From Vampirovibrio sp. (lineage in GTDB: Bacteria > Cyanobacteriota > Vampirovibrionia > Vampirovibrionales > Vampirovibrionaceae): a stretch of 52,997 nt of DNA. Made by a program: the position numbers and the translations under genes. A model generated the notes under the pieces. It saw nothing but the letters and a program-made list of their open reading frames with translations. It searched no databases and was not told the DNA's origin. Positions 49,435 through 52,997 of this stretch are shown here, one piece after another (position 1 is the stretch's first letter; every line of letters begins with the position of its first letter). The DNA is taken from the NCBI GenBank assembly GCA_021323475.1, contig JAJQJM010000003.1:1-52997 (forward strand). Direction: 5' to 3'.

Positions 49435-51291
49435 TTGTCTGTCTTGAATGGGTCGTTGCATTGGCGTGTTATGTTGCTGGTCGTCGCATTGCTGGTTACC
49501 GGCTTAATGGATGTGGATGCCGCAGCGCCGTCCCGTAAACCAGCGGCCAGGCCCGGTGTCGCTCGTAACGCCGCCCCCCAAAAGCCGGTGGCTCGATCAG
49601 TTGCCAGGCCTGGGGTCAAAACCCCGGTAAAGGCGGGGACGAAGGCGCCTGTTAAGGCTGTTGCTAAACCCGTAGCGACCGATCCGAACGAGTTTATCCG
49701 GCATTTCAATGCGGGCAGACAGGCCTTGGAAGCCGAACATTACACCCAGGCGGAAACCTTGTTTAAAAAGTCATTTTTCCTGGCGGAAAAAATAAACGGG
49801 CCTCAGCATAAGAACATTGCCATTATCGGCAATATGGTGGGTATCAATGCCTTTCGGCTGGTGAAATACCCGGAAGCGGCCACTTATTTGAAGCGTACCA
49901 TCGCCATCTACAGCCGCCCGGAGAATATTCAGGAAAATCAAAGCGCCATTCTGGGCGCTCACGTGCTGCTGGGGCAAATCGGCATGTATACCGGCCGTTT
50001 TGCCGAAGCGGAAACCCATTACCGGGAGGCATTGTCCATTTCCGAGAAACTGAACGGGCCAGACCACGTGTTGACTGTAGAATCCAGACACGCCCTTGCC
50101 GATATCGCCAAGATTGAACAGGCGCCTGATTACCCCGATTACATGAACGCGATGGGCACGCGGGTGGTGCATTGGGCCAACCCCGCCAGCGAGCCGATTG
50201 TGGTATACGTTAGCGATGGTTCGAACGTCCCGGGCTGGAAACCGGAGAATATATCGGTGGTGATGGACGCGTACCGGGAATGGCAGACCGCCTTGGAAAA
50301 TCAGGTCCGGTTTGAATTTACGGATAACCCCGAACAGGCGGATACCATTGTCAGTTGGATGGAGCTGCCCAAAGAACACTCCGACGCTGGCGAGAAGAAA
50401 CCGGAACTGGCCACCGGGGAGTGCCAATTTCGCCATACGGATACCCGTCTGGTTCGGGATGACATTGTACTGGCCTTGAAAGATCAGAAGGGAAAAATCC
50501 AGTCCGCCAACCATTTGCACAATGTGACCCTGCATGAAGTGGCCCATTCCTTGGGGTTGATGGGCGGGCACAGCAGCAATCCGTCGGATGTGCTGTTTCC
50601 CAGCGACAAATATGACGGCGAACTGCGGAAATCTCCCACCACGCGTGACATCAACACCGTGCGCCGGCTATATTCCCTGAAGCCGGACATCATTAACCCG
50701 CCGGGCATTCATCTGGTCCGCTACAGCCATTATTCCGATTTCATGAAGCAGGGCGCGGATGCATACAATGCCAAAAATTTCCCGCTGGCCTACCAGGCTT
50801 ACCGGAATGCCTTGTCCATTTATGATCCGGAGCCGGATACCCGCCTGTATGCCGGTCTTTCCGCCTATAGCCTGAAGCTGTACGATGAGGCCGCGCCCTA
50901 TTTTGTGACGGTGTCGTCCATGCCGGGCAAATATCAGGCGGAAGGTCTTAAAATGGCCGCCTATGCCGTTATTAAGTCCGGGGAACTGGATGACAAAGCC
51001 GGTAACAGCCAGCGAGCGGAGCAGAAATATGCCTATGCCCAGCGTTTGCTGTTCGGCAAGATGAATACCATGCCGGTGGAAGCCGACAATGCCAAAGCCA
51101 TGCACAACGCCTTGAACTGGCTGAATGAGCGTCTGGCCATGCGTTCCGGCGCTGTAATTCAATGGGGCGGCGGTCAATCATCGCAGGCAACGGATGGAAA
51201 GAAACCTAAGAAAGGCTGGTTTTCCAGATTTTTCAGCCTGGGTGATGATGCCAGTATTCCCATTATGGTTCCCGTCATCCGGGGCTGGTAA
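49435..51291 (+). CDS. Exported TPR-metzincin-like metalloprotease
   Basis: 618 residues. Signal peptide (WRVMLLVVALLVTGLMDVDAA), a Pro/Ala/Lys-rich linker to about 80, three to four TPR-like repeats (83-230; FNAGRQALEAEHYTQAETLFKKSF, GRFAEAETHYREALSI), a metalloprotease domain with HEVAHSLGLMGGHS (367-380), and further TPR-like helices (440-500). The zinc motif is HExxHxxG with the third His at 379, one or two residues further on than in classic metzincins, and the Met-turn position reads SDVLFP. TTG at 49435 has AAGGAG seven bases upstream. Substrate unknown; protein degradation outside the cell or in the periplasm is likely. Confidence 0.82.
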   Translation: MSVLNGSLHWRVMLLVVALLVTGLMDVDAAAPSRKPAARPGVARNAAPQKPVARSVARPGVKTPVKAGTKAPVKAVAKPVATDPNEFIRHFNAGRQALEAEHYTQAETLFKKSFFLAEKINGPQHKNIAIIGNMVGINAFRLVKYPEAATYLKRTIAIYSRPENIQENQSAILGAHVLLGQIGMYTGRFAEAETHYREALSISEKLNGPDHVLTVESRHALADIAKIEQAPDYPDYMNAMGTRVVHWANPASEPIVVYVSDGSNVPGWKPENISVVMDAYREWQTALENQVRFEFTDNPEQADTIVSWMELPKEHSDAGEKKPELATGECQFRHTDTRLVRDDIVLALKDQKGKIQSANHLHNVTLHEVAHSLGLMGGHSSNPSDVLFPSDKYDGELRKSPTTRDINTVRRLYSLKPDIINPPGIHLVRYSHYSDFMKQGADAYNAKNFPLAYQAYRNALSIYDPEPDTRLYAGLSAYSLKLYDEAAPYFVTVSSMPGKYQAEGLKMAAYAVIKSGELDDKAGNSQRAEQKYAYAQRLLFGKMNTMPVEADNAKAMHNALNWLNERLAMRSGAVIQWGGGQSSQATDGKKPKKGWFSRFFSLGDDASIPIMVPVIRGW

Positions 51292-51332
51292 TCACCAAAT
51301 GACTTGAAGGCCCAGTTTTACAATGTTTGGTT

Positions 51333-51971
51333 TTACGGTGACGCCGTGTCTCGAATACCCAGGATGAGACTGTCCTGCTTGACGGTCAGATCCATGCCGT
51401 GAAAGAAGTTCATGCCCAGCAGGCCGCTCAACAGGGTGTCTTCCCCATTGCCCAGCTCCTGCACCACGGCACTCACTTCCGGAACACGAATCTGCCCGAT
51501 GGAAATATCGTGTAGCTTGACCAGGGGTGCTTTAATGGCGCCGTTGGCGGTAATAATGGCGATGCGCGGCGTCTTGTCCGTTATGGTAACGCCCAGTTTG
51601 CGCGCCATGCGGGGCGTAATCACCGTATAGCTGGAACCCGTATCGACCATAAAGGTCGCCATCACCTTATCTTGAATGATGATGGGCACGACCAGACTGG
51701 TGTCTGGCTGCTCCATTAAAGGAACCACCACTTGCCGGGAAGGCGTCCGTTGCTGGGAGAGCTTGGCCAGGCTTTCCCTTGCCAGGGAAGCAATCAGCGG
51801 ATTCTGGGACTGCCGGGCCAGTCTGTCGAAGAAATCTGTGGCTTCGGTGATTTGAACATTGCTTTCCTGGGCCTGAGAGGGCAGAGAGCCCTGAAAGCCC
51901 ATCGTAATAAGCGCCAATAGTAAACCAAGAAGGCGCCAGCCTTCCAGTTTCAGCCCATTAGGGTTGCGCAT
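51333..51971 (-). CDS. Exported retropepsin-like aspartic protease
   Basis: 212 residues. Signal peptide (WRLLGLLLALITMGFQG), a helical lead, then a single retropepsin-like domain: FMVDTGSSYTVITPRMARKLGV with catalytic Asp in DTG, ANGAIKAPLVKLHDISIG and LLSGLLGMNFF near the end. This is the clan AA single-domain type (gag-asp, TIGR02281-like), which would dimerise. ATG 51969-51971 has GGGAG seven bases upstream; a longer frame upstream is unlikely. Substrate unknown. Confidence 0.85.
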   Translation of the reverse strand: MRNPNGLKLEGWRLLGLLLALITMGFQGSLPSQAQESNVQITEATDFFDRLARQSQNPLIASLARESLAKLSQQRTPSRQVVVPLMEQPDTSLVVPIIIQDKVMATFMVDTGSSYTVITPRMARKLGVTITDKTPRIAIITANGAIKAPLVKLHDISIGQIRVPEVSAVVQELGNGEDTLLSGLLGMNFFHGMDLTVKQDSLILGIRDTASP

Positions 51972-52166
51972 GCGAACACTCCCGCTCTTAAAGGTGCTCT
52001 GTTTCTGAAATTCCGTTCTCCTGTTTACAGGAAACCATAGAACGGACGAGTCCAGCATCCCCCGGCTAACCGAGTCAAAACCGGTGAAAAATTAGGCTGT
52101 TGCGCATTCCATCCAGAAGCAATCCGTCAGCAGTGGCATTTCTGAAAAAAGAAATCACCATCACTA

Positions 52167-52200
52167 AAACACCCCGGATAACATCTCATCCGGGGTGTTT
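52167..52200 (-). terminator. Rho-independent terminator
   Basis: AAACACCCCGGAT (52167-52179) pairs perfectly with ATCCGGGGTGTTT (52188-52200). It lies after the outer-membrane protein gene in its reading direction; the tail GTTTTAG is short but the stem is strong. Confidence 0.75.
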
Positions 52201-52225
52201 CTGGTTTATGGATCTGAATGAAGGC

Positions 52226-52997
52226 TTAGCGTTTTTCCGGCTGGGGTGCTTTCTCTGCCGCGCTTGCCACTTTTTTCTTGCGGGTGGCGGGTTTTTCGGG
52301 TTTGGCCTTGGAAACCAGTTGCTTCTTGGCTTCCTCGATTTTCTTGGCGTCCCGCTTGTGGTGAGGCTTGACGTTGACTTTAGCCACATCTTTGCCCCAT
52401 GTCCGGTAATCGTCAGGCAGCAAGTCGGAGCGGACTCCGAAGTGTACCCGCGCCGTGGGCTGAGCGTTCCGCTCAATATCGGTGCGGTTCAGCATGCCAA
52501 AGCCGAAATCCACGAAGCCTTGCATATACTGGCTAACCCGTGCCCGAACGCCGAGCCCGGCGCTGGCCAAGGTGGTTTCGCTGTTCTGGAACTGGTTGCT
52601 CTTATCCGACCAGGTGCGCCCGTAATCAAAGAAACTGGCGCCTTGAATGCGATCGGCCAACCAGGGATTCATCTTACGCAAACCCGGTACGGGCCAGCGG
52701 TGTTCCACCGAGAACTGGTAGCCTCGGTCGCCGATGAGCAAGCCTTCCGTATAGCCGCGAACGCTATAGGCACCCCCGAGCTGAAACTGTTCCGCCGGCG
52801 GGAGGGCGTCCGGCGTGTATTGCGCATAGCTCCGCAGAATCAGGAAGTTGTTCTTGGGCAGGCGCACAATTCGGTTGGCCAGGGTTTCGGCTTTCCAGAA
52901 CTGCCGGTTGCCGCCGAACCAGGTGGTGCCGACCGAGGTTTGGGCGCGAATAAAGGTCCGGCCCCAGTTATCGAACTTGTCAAAGTTCAAGCCGAAT
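52226..52997 (-). CDS. TpsB/ShlB-like outer-membrane protein, 5' part outside the window
   Basis: The last 257 residues or so; the frame stays open to the window edge. Barrel motifs: FQLGGAYSVRGYTEGLLIGDRGYQFSVEHRW (the conserved LGG-SVRGY-E-GD-G pattern of two-partner secretion and Omp85-type proteins), then FFDYGRTW, ASAGLGVRARVS and a final VHFGVRSD strand. Unlike usual barrels, about 60 Lys/Ala/Pro-rich residues follow the last strand. ShlB/FhaC type is favoured by the SVRGY context; BamA/TamA relatives are possible. The partner secreted protein is not visible. Confidence 0.82.
   Translation of the reverse strand, partial: FGLNFDKFDNWGRTFIRAQTSVGTTWFGGNRQFWKAETLANRIVRLPKNNFLILRSYAQYTPDALPPAEQFQLGGAYSVRGYTEGLLIGDRGYQFSVEHRWPVPGLRKMNPWLADRIQGASFFDYGRTWSDKSNQFQNSETTLASAGLGVRARVSQYMQGFVDFGFGMLNRTDIERNAQPTARVHFGVRSDLLPDDYRTWGKDVAKVNVKPHHKRDAKKIEEAKKQLVSKAKPEKPATRKKKVASAAEKAPQPEKR

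Overview
The window (52,997 bases, roughly 53% GC by eye) reads as a chromosomal segment of a Gram-negative bacterium close to the cyanobacteria but with no photosynthesis gene in view; a Vampirovibrionia/Melainabacteria-type member is the best guess. The strongest marker is an OmpR-family regulator (26713-27483, minus) that matches cyanobacterial RpaB as I remember it over nearly its whole length. A secretion-type beta-barrel protein, a lipoprotein and several signal peptides fit an outer membrane. The taxonomic call is inference. No tRNA, rRNA, CRISPR array, insertion sequence or phage gene was found.

Layout. 1-8.2 kb: cysK, a SprA-like metalloprotease-fold protein, a 1351-residue five-PAS hybrid kinase, a secreted M48 protease and cysE. 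8.2-10.7 kb: an unusual unit with a possible small RNA or leader, a gene with three 63-bp tandem repeats, a strong terminator inside that gene's 3' end, and a translationally coupled membrane protein. 10.8-18.1 kb: a trehalose/alpha-glucan operon transcribed treZ, malQ, treY, in which treY has no ordinary start codon and sits in the -1 frame behind a run of nine A in malQ. 18.4-23.5 kb: a short-chain dehydrogenase, then a minus-strand run of HHE-like protein, ketosynthase, methyltransferase, FAD oxidoreductase and a possible 56-residue microprotein, which looks like a small lipid or polyketide pathway. 23.9-33.6 kb: 5'-nucleotidase, lipoprotein, rpaB, small hypotheticals, YkgJ-type protein, Leu/Val dehydrogenase, a structured intergenic RNA region, PDZ protein, acylphosphatase.

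34-36 kb carries Flp-like, TadE-like and TadG-like genes for a Tad-type pilus, without the motor genes. 36.4-41.5 kb is housekeeping: miaA with a membrane protein, a pentapeptide-repeat gene, then frr, cdsA and rnc. 41.6-49.2 kb is accessory in character: a SET-domain protein, an ankyrin-repeat protein and small unknown proteins, three of which share a short N-terminal 'F-x-G/S' motif with the SprA-like protein at 1060-1632. Eukaryote-type domains here suggest factors directed at a eukaryotic host or prey. The window ends with a TPR-metzincin protease, a retropepsin-like aspartic protease and the 3' part of a TpsB/ShlB-like outer-membrane protein.

Most likely new biology: the malQ/treY frame arrangement, the terminator inside coding sequence at 8912-8952, the shared N-terminal motif with the SET/ankyrin neighbourhood, and the ketosynthase cluster. 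Many genes here start with TTG, often behind a good ribosome binding site.
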